The notes: generated by a model from the sequence alone, not told the origin. A stretch of 64,000 nucleotides of DNA from Scylla paramamosain (GCF_035594125.1 NC_087160.1:26638932-26702931), one strand, 5' to 3'. Positions 10,936-57,718 are shown, counted from the first letter of the stretch. A program made the numbers and translations.

Positions 10936-11034
<99 letters not shown>

Positions 11035-11874
11035 TTGTAAGGCTTTGTTTAGCCATGGTGTGAAATTCAAGTGTGACCTACATAGCGACAAATACAACGG
11101 CCGGCCCAGGCACGTATTATGGCGGGATGTGTAAACCAGATGTCTGTTGGTGAAATTATGAATTATTCAGTCATGGTTTCTACAAGATATGCACGTTTAC
11201 TGTGATGACAATGAACAGGTAATTCACCGATAAACATTACATAATGACAGTATGGATGTAATAAACAACAAATAAGAGGCTGCATGGCACCACGAATTTC
11301 CTGCCCAGGGGAAGGGGAAGAAGTGAGGCTAGCAGCAAATCAATTGATTGCTTGTCACACGAGGTCTCCCTCAGATATGTGACAATGAATACATTCAGAC
11401 TGGCTGTTCTGGCTATAGATACAATGGCCGGGCCGTTGTATCATCATTACTTTAAACCATACAATACAGTAAGAACGTATTCATTGTCACAGTAGCATGT
11501 AACTGACTAGCCATCAGGTGATTTGCTGCCTGGTAAGGCAATTCATGGTACCACGCAGCCTATTATTTTATTTCTCGCTTATTACATCCATACTAGCATT
11601 GTCTAATGGTTACTGGTAAATCACCCGTTCGTTGTCATCACAGTAAAACTCCATGTCATGTAGAAATCATGACTGAGTAATTCACAATTTTACCAACGAA
11701 CATCCAAGTTTGCGCATTCCGCCAAGGATATGCACCTGGCCCGGCCGATGTATCTGTCGTTATACCACGGCTAAACTACGTCTCAAAATGTATATGTGCA
11801 TAGAACATTTTTTACTTAGATTAACCTGTACTTTCACCTGTTGCAATATCCGCAGAAACTCGTGTTACACCCTG
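10882..11874. mobile_element. Fold-back element with mariner-like termini
   Basis: The two halves are inverted copies of each other over nearly the whole length. The left end C-GGGTGTAACACGAGTTTC (10883 on) pairs with the right end (11818-11873), then AGCCATGGTGTGAAATTC pairs with the right-arm equivalent, and so on to a centre near 11437 with GATACAATGGC opposite GCCGTTGTATC. Ends of the type CAGGGTGTAACACG flanked by TA on both sides fit a Tc1/mariner-class non-autonomous element with a TA target duplication. No transposase is present. A (TA)n array interrupts only the left arm (about 10940-11031). Confidence 0.8.
10940..11031. repeat. (TA)n expansion inside the left fold-back arm
   Basis: About 46 TA units. 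The equivalent place in the right arm holds only a short CATATACAT-like stretch, so the array arose or expanded after the palindrome formed. Confidence 0.9.
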
Positions 11875-11933
11875 TATAGCTAAATATTTATTATTAAGAA
11901 TATTCACGAAAAAAAATATATATTGGCTATGAT

Positions 11934-11998
11934 GTGTGTGTGTGTGCGTGTGTGTGTGACCTGACTGCAGTCCCTAAGGGAGACAAGGGATCAGCTGA

Positions 11999-12062
<64 letters not shown>
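11934..12062. repeat. (GT)n and (CT)n microsatellites
   Basis: A short GT array at 11934-11957, 43 bp of unique sequence, then about 30 CT units at 12002-12062. Confidence 0.9.
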
Positions 12063-12064
<2 letters not shown>

Positions 12065-12163
12065 ACAAAATAATAAGAATGGCAATAATAATATTAAAAT
12101 AATTTACACGGACCTAATTAAGTCCGTGAGGTCACTTCCATGTCAATAGTAGGTGAAGCAGAC

Positions 12164-12432
<269 letters not shown>

Positions 12433-12512
<80 letters not shown>
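12433..12512. repeat. (TA)n microsatellite
   Basis: About 40 TA units, immediately 3' of LINE copy 2 in that element's orientation. Confidence 0.95.
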
Positions 12513-12513
<1 letters not shown>

Positions 12514-14236
12514 TATTTTATGTAGGAGTGACACTGGCCAAGGGCAACAAAATCCGATACAAAAAAAAAAAAACACTGAGATGCCAGTCCCAGAAAAGGG
12601 TACAAAGCGGTAATAAAAAATTGAAGGATGAGTGTCTTGAAACCTCCCTCTTGAAGGAATTCAAGTCATAGGAAGGTGGAAATACAGAAGCAGCCAGGGA
12701 GTTCCAGAGTTTACCAGAGAAAGGGACGAATGACTGAGAATACTGGTTAACTCTTGCATTAGAGATGTGGACAGAATAGGGATGAGAGAAAAGAAAGTCT
12801 TGTGCAGCGAGACCGAGGCCGTGGGAGGAGAGGAGGCATGCAGTTAGCAAGATCAGAAGAGCAGTTAGCATGAAAACTGTGGTAGAAGACAGCTAGAGAT
12901 GCAACAATGCGGTGATGAGAAAGAGGCTGAAGACAGTTAGAGGAGTGGAGTTGATGAGACAAAAAGATTTTGATTCCACTCTATCTAGAAGAGTGGTATG
13001 AGTGGAACCCCCCAGACATGTGAAGCATACTCCATACATGGATGGATAAGGCCCTTATACAGAGTTAGCAACTGGGTGGGGGCTGAGAAAAACTGGCGGA
13101 GACGTCTCAGAACACCTAACTTCATAGAAGCTGTTTTAGCTAGTGATGAGATGTGAAGTTTCCAGTTCAGATTATAAGTAAAGGATGTTCAGCGTAAAAG
13201 ACCGAGGATGTTCAGTGTAAACGAGGGGGACAGTTGAGAGTCACTGAAGAAGAGGGGATAGTTATCTGGAAGGTTCTGTCGAGTTGATAAATGGAGGAAT
13301 TGAGTTTTTGAGGCATTGAACAATACCAAGTTTGCTCTGCCCCAATCAGAAATTTTAGAAAGATCAGAAGTCAGGCATTCTGTGGCTTCCCTGCATGAAA
13401 TGTTTACTTCCTGAAGGGTTGGACATCTATGAAAAGACATGGAAAAGTGCAGGGTGGTATAATCGGCATAGGAGTGGATAGGACAAGAAGTTTGGTTTAG
13501 AAGGTCATTGATGAATAATAAGGGAGTGGGTGGCAGGACAGAACCCTGAGGAACACCACTGTTAATAGATTTAGGAGAAGAACAGTGGCCCTCTACCACA
13601 GCAGCAATAGAACAGTCAGAAAGGAAACTTGAGATGAAGGTACAGAGAGAAGGATAGAAGCCATAGGAGGGTAGTTTGGAAATCAAAGCATTGTGCCAGA
13701 CTCCATTAAAAGCTTTTGATATGTCCAAGGCAACACAAAAGATTCACCAAGATATGACCAAGACTCAGTAAGGAAAGCCAGGAGATCACCAGTAGAGCGG
13801 TCTTGAAAGAACCCATACTGGCGATCAGACAGAAGGTTGTGAAGTGATAGATGTTTAAGAATCTTCCTGTTGAGGATAGATTAAAAAACTTCAGATAGGC
13901 AGGAAATTAAAGTAATAGGATGGTAGTTTGAGGGATTAGAACGGTCACCTTTTTTAGGAACAGGCTGAATGTAGGCAAACTTCCAGCAAGAAGGAAAGGT
14001 TGATGTTGACAGACAGAGCTGAAAGAGTTTGACTAGGCAAGGTGCAAGCACGGAGGCACAGTTTCAGAGAACAATAGGAGGGACCCCATCAGGTCCATAA
14101 GCCTTCTGAGGGTTTAGGCCAGCGAGGGTATGGAAAACATCATTGCGAAGAATTCTAATAGGTAGCATGAAGTAGTCAGAGGGTGGAGGAGAGGGATGAA
14201 CAAGCCCAGAATAATCCAAGGTAGAGTTTTTGGCAA
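12513..14236 (-). mobile_element. Jockey-like LINE, inactivated copy 2
   Basis: Same family and strand as the copy at 9.1-10.4 kb. From 5' to 3' on the minus strand: GLNPQKAYGPDGVPPIVL-type thumb/finger region, NPSNYRPITLISCL, LLSDRQYGF, MDISKAFNGVWHNALISKL, SGVPQGSVLPPTPLLFIND, HSYADYTTLHFSMSF, SDWGRANLVLFNASKTQFL, then C-terminal parts ending near CCCTTGGCCAGTGTCACTCC and a short 3' tail. The metal-binding box reads YADY, so the last catalytic Asp is lost. Stops and frameshifts occur. The 5' part (ORF1, endonuclease) is missing; the copy is cut at an A-rich/(TA)n junction at 14236. Confidence 0.85.
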
Positions 14237-14433
<197 letters not shown>

Positions 14434-14546
14434 ACAAGATTCGTCCATCTTTTTCATGAGTATATTATCATTCATTTACAAGGTCTATCTCTCTATCTCT
14501 CTCTTGTTTTTTGTTGTTTTCTCCCTCTCCTCCTTCTCCACCTCCT

Positions 14547-14789
<243 letters not shown>

Positions 14790-14945
14790 AGCAGTAGGGT
14801 GGTGTGCTGTAGGGCATTTGGGGAGGGGGGGGGGAGTCACACCCTTATTTCTATAGGGTGGAAGATGAGGATGGAGGAGGAGGAGGAGGACGAGGAGGAA
14901 TGAGAAGGAGAAATAGGAGGGGAACAACAAAAACAAAACAAGAAG

Positions 14946-17005
<2,060 letters not shown>

Positions 17006-17010
17006 TTTCT

Positions 17011-19360
<2,350 letters not shown>

Positions 19361-19362
19361 AT

Positions 19363-19444
<82 letters not shown>
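19363..19444. repeat. (GT)n microsatellite
   Basis: About 40 GT units, about 110 bp beyond the likely polyadenylation signal of PREB. Confidence 0.95.
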
Positions 19445-19447
<3 letters not shown>

Positions 19448-19551
19448 AAATGATATGCAGCTACTTGTTGTATTGCTAAAATACATTTTGATGAATGTTA
19501 TAAAGCTGTGATGATAATTTTAATTGCACAAATATCTACATATATTTGTGA

Positions 19552-19557
19552 TTTATT
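19552..19557 (-). promoter_or_regulatory. Polyadenylation signal AATAAA for PREB (candidate)
   Basis: TTTATT on the plus strand gives AATAAA on the minus strand, 316 bp past the PREB stop codon. It is the first canonical hexamer I found there. A 3' UTR of about 0.33 kb is implied. Confidence 0.45.
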
Positions 19558-19872
19558 GCACTTGTACCTCACCTCTATAAATACAAATTACATATATTTA
19601 GAATTTGATTCTGGAAAATGTATCCCATTTTTAATACCAGCAGATAAACTGCAATGACAAAGCTAGTAGAGTGTCTATTTTGCAATCTATCTATATCTGA
19701 AGACTGTTTCTAAAAGCTATCCCAAGAGGAAGGCTAAGGCAAAATAAATAATTCATACATTATATTCAAAAGAGTTTCTGTGATGCATAAATTTTACCAC
19801 ATAATACACAGAAGTTCTCTTTATAGAATCATCACCTTCAATTCACACCTCACCTTATAAATCTTAAAAAAT

Positions 19873-25214
<5,342 letters not shown>

Positions 25215-25719
25215 GTTGGACCACGAATCACGAGCCACCACGTCTTGGTCTTGATGCTGTGTAAGGCTACGACAACCCTGAGATGCTGTGAGGCTGTCAC
25301 AGGAGTGGCGGCTGACTGGCCCTCTTGAAGAAAGCACAGGCAAGGAGTTTTGCCGTTATCAGGGCAAAAGGAGTGAGGTTCAGGATCAGGAGTTGTAACA
25401 AGGCAGGAGTGGATGGGTGGAAGGCCACCACGTCGGCGGCAGCGGCTGTCAGCTGTCAGCTCACTGTTGACACACGTCACACTCATAGTTCTGGTTCACG
25501 CAATGGGGATTTGCTGTTCAATATCACATCCAATTTTAGAAATGGTTTAAATTTCCTCATAGTATTTCACAATATAGTATAAATTAGATATTTATGCCTG
25601 CACTAATATCTAAAGTAGTATATTATATGCATTTATACTTTTATTATTACATAAAGCTGATATAAGACCCTTCCAGAGATTTTTCTCCGCGTGTAGTACG
25701 GTGCATTGAAATGACTACC

Positions 25720-26420
25720 AAATACTCGGTCCCTCACTATATCTATAATGCCTCCAGCAGTCATTCCAATACGCTTACACTTCTACAATGACCCCAATGG
25801 TTCCACAATACCCCCCTGCACCCCATTAAATGACTGTCATACGCCCATATTCCTTTAAATGGCGTCCCTATATCTTATGATTGTTACTATAACATAACAT
25901 GAAGAAGCTGAAAAGAGCCAGCAAATTTACACTTGACAGTCCTGTATGAAACATCCTAACTATATCCATCTATAATTCCAATCTATAAATTTACCTAATA
26001 AACAGCCAACACCCCGAGTACCACATTTTATTGGATTTTTGATGCCCTTGGCCAGTGTCCTTCCTACATAAAAAAAAAAAAGTAACTCTGGTCTCACTAT
26101 AGTCTCTCAGAGCTTTCTACGCGCAGCGAAATTTCTGTAATGCTCCCTACATTCCATATCTTGACACCTTTATCTTTACAATAGATCCTATACTCCTACA
26201 GTTCACTATGCACCTCTACAATGATCACCACAGTATTATAATGACTCCTACCTCCACAATGACTCATACACTCATAGGATAACTCACCCATACAATGACC
26301 CCTTTACCTCTATAATGCTGCCATTTACTACTGCAATGCACTATGTATCTCCATAACGATTAGCATACCACTATAATGGCTCCTATACCTCTACAATGTT
26401 TCCACATACCTCTACATCAA
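25720..26420. repeat. Degenerate ~20-bp tandem repeat (CTACAATGAC-type)
   Basis: Motifs of the form CTACAATGACYCCTATAC recur many times, at roughly 20-40 bp spacing, with heavy divergence. The tract is interrupted at about 26025-26085 by the LINE tail annotated separately. Confidence 0.55.
26025..26085 (+). mobile_element. LINE 3' tail fragment (same family as the 12.5-14.2 kb copy)
   Basis: The sequence GCCCTTGGCCAGTGTCCTTC, then CTACATAA and an A-run, matches the minus-strand 3' end of the LINE copy at 12.5 kb (CCCTTGGCCAGTGTCACTCC, CTACATAA). Only the terminal ~50 bp plus poly-A are present, as expected for extreme 5' truncation. Confidence 0.65.
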
Positions 26421-26483
26421 CCTCTCACACTCATACAATGAAACACTCATTCCTGTATTTCCTCATTTTTTTTTTTTTGCCCC

Positions 26484-26665
<182 letters not shown>

Positions 26666-26791
26666 TTCTTTATAATTTTATTACTGAGATTACTATTAAC
26701 ATTTTAATATATTTTGATCCTGAACATACACTCAATCTTCTTTCTCATATCCTCTTCCTCAACCTCTTTTTTTTCTTTTACTTCTCTATGG

Positions 26792-26985
<194 letters not shown>

Positions 26986-27806
26986 TACAAGTTTTCTCTT
27001 CATTTTCTTTATGTAATTACTGTTTACTTTATATTGCATTTTTTTCCTTGATTCTATTCATTCATGTAAAGTTTTTACTTCATCAGCTTTTTAGTGTTTC
27101 TATTTTTTTTTAATAAGTACTACTAATACAATCAGTAGTTAAACAGTAAAGCAATATTTATATTAATTACTACCTCCCTTTAAGGTCATTTGATAAAATT
27201 TCCATGTATAATCTGTATAGCCTTTCCTATTTGTTCCCATTGCCTCTGAGCTCTCTCTTTCTCCACTATTACTACTACTACTGCTACTGCTGTATTTAAG
27301 TCAAACTACTACTACTACTACTACTACAACCATTACCACCAATACTACTACTTTTATGACTACTCCCCAAAGCTAGATGAGGTACACATTAAAACCATTA
27401 TATATTTTTTGAGCACCTGTGAGACTTTCCAGTACATAACTTACTCCAGTGATCACCATTTGCCCTTTTCCTGTCAACTCAAATGGATTTATATACTCTA
27501 TAATACTGTAATGCTATTTAGTATCTCCACAAGTGAGTGCTGAGTTAAGAAGTGTAAGTGCCCCTCTCTAAGCCCAAGTAGGCTCATGACACAGTATGAT
27601 AACAGATTCAAACAATTATAAGCAATTATTGCTTATAATTAAAAAGAAAAAGGAAATAAAGAAAGAAGCTGCCATTAACTACAGCAGAATCCTCTCCAAA
27701 CTGGGTGGTAGTATGTGTACAAAACGAATCACTCTTGGTTTACTTACCTGATGTTTACTATTCCTAATTGACTTGTCTGATTAATCATATGCTGGACTCA
27801 GGATCA

Positions 27807-27933
<127 letters not shown>

Positions 27934-28400
27934 CTTGTACTTCAATCAATTTTTATCAATATCAATTATTTTGTTTCTTGGTATTGTAACCAAATAGTTC
28001 ATATCCTCTGTAACTAAAATAGTTTATATCCTCTAGTATATATACATATTTATTTCTGTTTGTTTAATTATTCTCAAAACAAATATTTGCTTGTTTATAA
28101 TCAGATTCCACTTCAATTTTCTCTATTTCTCATGTATAATTATGATTTTTCTCCTTTCCTTCCTGTTCTTGCAAAGCCATTTATCCCTAAATCTTTTGTT
28201 ATTGCTATTTATTTATTTTTTTTACATTTTCTTCAATTAGATTTTTAGTTTAGTGTTGTTTTACATTTCAGTATTAAGTAGATATTAAGTGTGCCCAAAA
28301 AGCTTATGCTTCATAAGGGGCTGTTTGTCTTTCAATTAATTGTACCTTAAGCTTATATATGTACTACAGACAAACATAATAAAGTGTTTAAAGTGTTTAA

Positions 28401-30637
<2,237 letters not shown>

Positions 30638-30659
30638 TTAATGGGATGGACCATAATCT

Positions 30660-30912
<253 letters not shown>

Positions 30913-31150
30913 TTTTCAGATGGACCTTCTATGGTCTTTAAAAACAATGTTGAGAAGCACACAACACAGGACACAAAATTGCCCAGCTGAGTATGTGAAA
31001 AAGGTCAGGCTGTGTAACTCAAGTTCAGTCACTTCATGACAGTGGGTGATCCTAGAAAGTGAACTGTTTTCTGTCATGCAATGACTGTCATTCAGTTATA
31101 CTTTCTTTCACATTAAAACCACTATGTTCAAACATACGTACATACATACA

Positions 31151-51928
<20,778 letters not shown>

Positions 51929-52190
51929 CTGCAGAGGGCAAGAAAAATGTGTGTTGTGAGATTGGGTTCAGGCCAAGACAAGAGACTCCACTTTGGATCT
52001 TTCTGTCAGTCTCAATGTCCGCCTGTCTGCGAGGACCCGCTCTTTACTTGCAGGAGGGAGCGACTCAAGCCCACTGGCGCCATCTGTTATTGATGCCCCC
52101 AGACCAAGGCAAATATATCCTGTGGCCGAAATAGTGCATGGTGTCTTTTCTTATCTATTTTATTCTTTATTTAGTCACTCATCTACCAGG

Positions 52191-52192
<2 letters not shown>

Positions 52193-52275
<83 letters not shown>
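52193..52275. repeat. (CT)n microsatellite
   Basis: About 41 CT units, 265 bp upstream of the first PDE9 exon seen. Confidence 0.95.
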
Positions 52276-52278
<3 letters not shown>

Positions 52279-52719
52279 AAGTATATCATCTGGTCTACAA
52301 GCACAGAGAAACAGCAGTCATGCAGGCAGAGGAGTGATTTATGCAAGTATGTATTTTCGAAGCAAAACTTGTTTGAAAGCAGAGGCATAAGAAGTTTTCA
52401 GAGACAGATAACAACTCCACGGAGACCGGAATGCACATCAAACGGCAGGCAATAACCATTTCAATCTTGACTGATGCACGCTTGGAAGATCTTGAGGCAG
52501 GTTGACTTGTGACGAGTTGTACGTACGTAAGTCGTCAAAGGAAGTTTCAGAGACAGACAGACAGACAGACAGACACGAGTTGCCTTGCTCCCTCCCTCCT
52601 GACAACACCTGCTCTGCTCCCCTGCATTGGTTACAACATGGGAGTGAAGGGAAACGTGCGTTTCTGACCAACACTTCAATACAGCATTATGATCTGACTC
52701 CCTGCACACGACTGTAACT

Positions 52720-52945
52720 TGGTGGTGGTGGTGGTGGTGGTGATGGTGGTGGTGGTGATAATTGATAGGTGGTGATGGTGCTGGAAGTCAGGGAGGTGGA
52801 TGATAAGTGTTGTTGTTCGTGGTGGTGGTAGTGATGTCGATAATACTTGATGGGCGTTAGTAATGAAGGAGATAAATATGGTGGCTGTTAATGGACAGAG
52901 GGTGGTGTTGATGATTGCAGTGGTGGTGGTGATGGTGGTAACAGC
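52720..52945. repeat. Degenerate (GGT)n tract
   Basis: GGT/GAT-rich trinucleotide sequence with several interruptions; G-rich on the plus strand. Confidence 0.75.
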
Positions 52946-53464
52946 TGCAGCATTAGAACCTGCAGGCATCCTGAAAAAAAAAAGCCACAGAGATTATAAG
53001 TCTGTTTCAGGTGAATGTTTTTCCCATTAATGATGCAAAATACTTATCAGACTATCACTAGAATCAACTAAAAAAAATTCCCCGATAACATCCTCTACAG
53101 CCAGTTAGGAGCAGTCGAGACAAGACATAGAGACGTTTGAAAATGTAGCAGTTCCCTTTCCCTTCAGCGAGGCGAGTTTAAGACCCACAGCAAGGAACTC
53201 CACTTTTGCTCAACACTACAATATGAATAGAGGCTGAAAAGAAAACAAAAAAAGAAGAAAAAGAAACTAGCGAAAACTTCACCTCACACACCACTGCATA
53301 ATGGACAGGATCCTCACACATGCATTTCCCTGATGGAGAAGTTGGCGAGCATATCAAAGGGTACACTTTACTCTATACCAAGCTCTGTTCTTATTACCTT
53401 TTATCCCCAGGCCAATACAGAGGGTCAAATAGAAGATCCAGGCTATCTCAGTTTACTTTTCTGG

Positions 53465-53965
53465 GCTGTTTCCGGGAGCCCCCTTTTATTGACAATGTGT
53501 GGTGCAATGGTACGGTGGTTGGATTACGTTTAGATAGCTGTGACAGTGTGGTGGTGGTGTGGTCGCGTGATAGTGGGGCGTCTGTCTCTTTTAGTAGCCA
53601 TACAATATAGGAGGGTGGTGTGAGTGTAGAGGTGTGAGTGTGGTGTGGCGAGGAGGATGGTGTGGGTGTGGGTGTGGTGGTGGCGTGGTAGTGTAGTGAT
53701 GTGGCGTCACCTGGGGCCCCTTTATTAAGCTTGCTACAGAGTATGGTGTGGGTGTGGTGGTGGTGTGACGTCTGCTGGATCCCTCTTATCAGCCACAGAG
53801 TAGAGGAGGGTGGTGTAGGTGTGGTGGTATGGCGGTGGTGTGATGTCTGCTGGAGCCCTTTTATTAAGCTTGCTATATAGGAGGGCGGAGAGCATGTGGG
53901 TGTGGTGGTGTGGTGGTGTAGCGGAGGTGTAGCGTCTGCTGTGGTCCAGACTCAGGTCACACAAC
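53465..53965. repeat. ~90-110-bp G/T-rich minisatellite
   Basis: Four to five degenerate units share the sequence GTGTGGTGGTGGTGTGACGTC, then CTGCTGGAGCCC, TTTATTAAGCTTGCTA and GGAGGGTGGTGT. The plus strand is strongly G/T-biased. Confidence 0.75.
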
Positions 53966-55080
53966 AGGAACTTATTTCACCACACATGTGGTTCCTAAAC
54001 TTTTTAACAAGACGCCTGCTTTTGTTTTTCGCAAAATTCTCCGCCTACTTTTACACTAAGTAAATTTCATTATTATCTATTAATGTTATAGTGAGCACTC
54101 CAAATCAATCGATGCCTGCACAGACTCTAAACTATTATTTATAGGAATATAAGCCCATATTTTTAAACATTTTGGCTTTTCATGTACAGTTTTCTGAGAC
54201 CACAGAAATTATTAGTCGGATTCTCATGGAAGTTTTTCCCTTGGATTAGGCGGGAATTCTTGTTAACATATCGCTAGAATCATGAAAACATCCTGGGAAT
54301 CTCCACTCATTCCCACTGAAGCACATTATGCATTCACACAAGTCGTGAAGATAAGACGCCGAAACGTATTGGTGATACAGTTATAACACCTTAACTTTAT
54401 CTCATTATGGTACACAAACAAGATCTGAAGGAACAGTACCTACGACACATCTTTGCTGCATCCCAATGTTCATTACGAGAGTTAAGCTTGCGTCTCTCCC
54501 TCGCGTGCTATTTACCAGTGTGACCCTTAGCTTCTTAACGCGTTCCTGCAGATTTGAGGAGGCACTGAGCTCTAAACTTAAACCATAACCTGAGTAATCA
54601 TGTCTTAAAATGTTCCCTGTCCTCCCTTTTCTTCTCACTGTCCGGGATTGCAAATTCATCTACTTAGCTTCGACTCAGTGCAGGTGGCTCCGGGAGAAAC
54701 AAGGGCGCTGCGAGACTGAGAGGAAGTCACGTTTGCAGGAATGACGTAAGGACTAAAGGCAAATTGAGGAGGTGATAAAACAAAACTCTAGTCACGTGTT
54801 TCTTCGCTCGCCCCCCTGCCTTGTCCAGTCAATTCGGGTAGCAAAAACATGTTAACTGCTTCTTGTCACTTCACTCTGCACTCACTGTAGGTCACTGAAG
54901 ATAATGAACTGGAGTTCAGGGGAAGAAAAAAGTAGTGAAAAATATGCGTTTTTCCTCGTTCCTTTACAGCACACGTTGTAAACTCTTGACGATACTTAAA
55001 ATTGAAATTCCGGAAATTTTATGCACGCATTTCTTAGCATGCAATAAATTTTGTTGTGAAATGTCAAATTACCATAAAAT
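53966..55080. other. Non-coding stretch, no gene seen
   Basis: No supportable exon. Short frames only. Confidence 0.4.

Positions 55081-55082
<2 letters not shown>

Positions 55083-55151
<69 letters not shown>
55083..55151. repeat. (CT)n microsatellite
   Basis: About 34 CT units followed by AGGTAATAA. Confidence 0.95.
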
Positions 55152-55557
55152 GGTAATAATTTCCTGATGGAACATAATAATTCACTGGGATATGGAATAA
55201 TTTTACAGAAGATAATGGCAGACGTGACGCATGACGATTTTTTCCTCCTTTCTTTACTTCCCCTCCAGATATTTATTTCCTGACGCCGCTATATGAATTA
55301 TCAGCGACGCATAACCTTCATGGAAATTCACTACTGTGTAATATACCCAGAGGAACTGAACATCCGTATCAGCTTCATGGAGGCAAGATAAAGGAGTGGA
55401 CGAGAGGGCGCACCTGTTTCCATGGGAAGGACACGAGCAGCATGAATGGCAAGCGTCTCATCAATGGTGTTTACTGGAATACGATGACAGCAGACCAGAG
55501 CAGACCAGACCCCGTCACCTGGCTGCTGTCTCTTGTGTTGTCTGCTTCCATTGTTCA

Positions 55558-55820
<263 letters not shown>

Positions 55821-56189
55821 GAGGAAAATAATGGAACACGAGACAATTACAACAGCAGCAGCAGCACGAGGGAAGAGCAACGAACGATCTGTACGCCTAA
55901 GTAAAGTAAACCCAAGTCAAGCCAATCTCAGTAAGCAAGTGACTCGGATGACTTTCACATTTCCTCTTTTAACCGCCGCCACTGATGCCACCACCACCGC
56001 CGCTCACATAAGCAACTCTAATTAACCTGCCGGCAATAAAGTTGTGGTCTCGGGAGGCAGGTGTTGGTTGTGGCTGGGAAAAATGTGCAAATGAAAGTAA
56101 AATGTTAAAAGTTATCACAGTTTTGGGACCTGCGGCAGTGACGACCTTTAACGGCAAGTAGAGGCGAGGCTTCCCGACCGAGCTGAGCT

Positions 56190-56450
56190 GAGGGGGGGGG
56201 GAGAGGCAGAGTGGGAGGGAGGGAGTATAGAGGGAAGGGCAGGGATAGACTGGTGGTTTACGGGTGCAAAGGGTGAAGGAGGAACGATAGAGAGAAGGGC
56301 AGGGGCAGGGTGGTGGTTTACGGGGGCAACGAGTGAAGGTGGGAGGATACGGGAAGGGCAGGGGCAGGGTGCTGGTTTAAGGGAGCAAATGGGAAGGAAG
56401 GGAGGGAGGATAGAGGGAAAGAGCAGGGGCAGAGTGCTAGTTTGTGGTGG
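56190..56450. repeat. ~65-bp G-rich minisatellite
   Basis: About four units share GGATAGAGGGAAGGGCAGGG, then CAGGGTGGTGGTTTACGGG and GCAA. Each unit diverges by a few bases. Confidence 0.8.
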
Positions 56451-56479
56451 TGGTTAGGGTGCCCAGAGTACAAGAAGGA

Positions 56480-57425
56480 AAGGAGAGATTACAGCAGCCA
56501 TATAGAGAAAAGGATAGTATACGAGAATAAATATATTGAGAAAACAAAGAGCGCAGTTCATAAATTTGGGACAACAGGAGAAAATAAAAGGAAAATAAAG
56601 AGGAAAACCCAGACTGAGAAAGGACACGTCATGGAGCGCCGTTTCAAAGCTAACATTCCTGACTCAACACAAAACAAGTACAGACTGAAGGATAAATGGT
56701 AAGAGGAGTGAGAAATTTGTAAGAGGTAGGAGAGAATGGTGATGATGGTAATTTTTGGTGGTAGAGAGGACAAGAGGAGTAGAGGTTGAGGATTAAGGGG
56801 TAAACGGTGACAGGAGTGAGAAAAGAGCAAGGAAACAGTACAAGTTGGTGGTGATGGTATACGTAAGTAAGGAACGGGTGACGGAGGAGGATGGGATGAA
56901 GGAATGGGAGAAGAAAGGGGAAAGAGGGAGTGAGGGAAAGGGAATAAGAAGGAGAAGAATATGGAAAGGTACTAGCGGATGGTGATGGTACAGATAAGGT
57001 AGAGGGAGGGAAGGAGGAAGGGATTAGGAAATGGGAAGAAGAAAGGGGAAGGAGGGAGTCAGGAAAGGGAAAAATAAAGAAATGAAAATGGAAACAAATG
57101 AGTTGAGATGACAGTAAAGAATGACGTATAGAGGGAAGCAAGGAGCAAAGAAGGGAAGCTAAATGAGGGAGTTAGAGAAAGGAAGGAGAAGGAAAAAAGA
57201 AATGGGTAGTGATGATAGCTAAAGATGAGACATATGTGGACGGAGGAAGTAAAGAAAAGGAGAGTGAGGGGCTGAAGGAAGGGAAGAGAAGGGGAAGGAG
57301 AAGAGCAGGGGTAGGTGATGATGACGAAGAGGAGGAACAGTACGATGAAGGGTAAAGGGGTGAGCGGTGAGGGGAATGAGTGATGGGTGAGGGACTGAGG
57401 GAATGAGGGGAGCTGTGGTCTGGCT
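56480..57425. repeat. ~0.9-kb purine-rich tract with degenerate ~120-bp periodicity
   Basis: The plus strand is almost all A/G. Blocks such as GGGAGAAGAAAGGGGAA, GGGAGTGAGGGAAAGGGAA and TGGTGATGGTA recur about every 110-130 bp. Translations of either strand are low complexity, so no gene is called. Confidence 0.7.
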
Positions 57426-57637
57426 CATTCCTCCTCCCCCTCATTCCCCTCTATTCATCCCCGTGCCTGTTTGACATTTGCCGGTTTTTGCTTTACTGTT
57501 ATTTTTTTTACCTTGACATAATCTGATTAGTATTTCCCACATTACATTGGCTGTTTTCCTTTTATTTTTAAATCACTTACCCGTGTCTCGTGTCTAGGTA
57601 ATCTACGCCAGATCTAATTTGTCAATTTTTTTCTCTG

Positions 57638-57638
<1 letters not shown>

Positions 57639-57718
<80 letters not shown>

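Noticed and set aside
52438..52717. Frames near 52.5 kb as the missing PDE9 N-terminus
   Set aside because: They contain a GACA microsatellite translation and no donor matching the phase-1 entry required at 51928.
56650..57444. Several Ser/Pro-rich minus-strand frames
   Set aside because: They are translations of a purine/pyrimidine-biased minisatellite tract.
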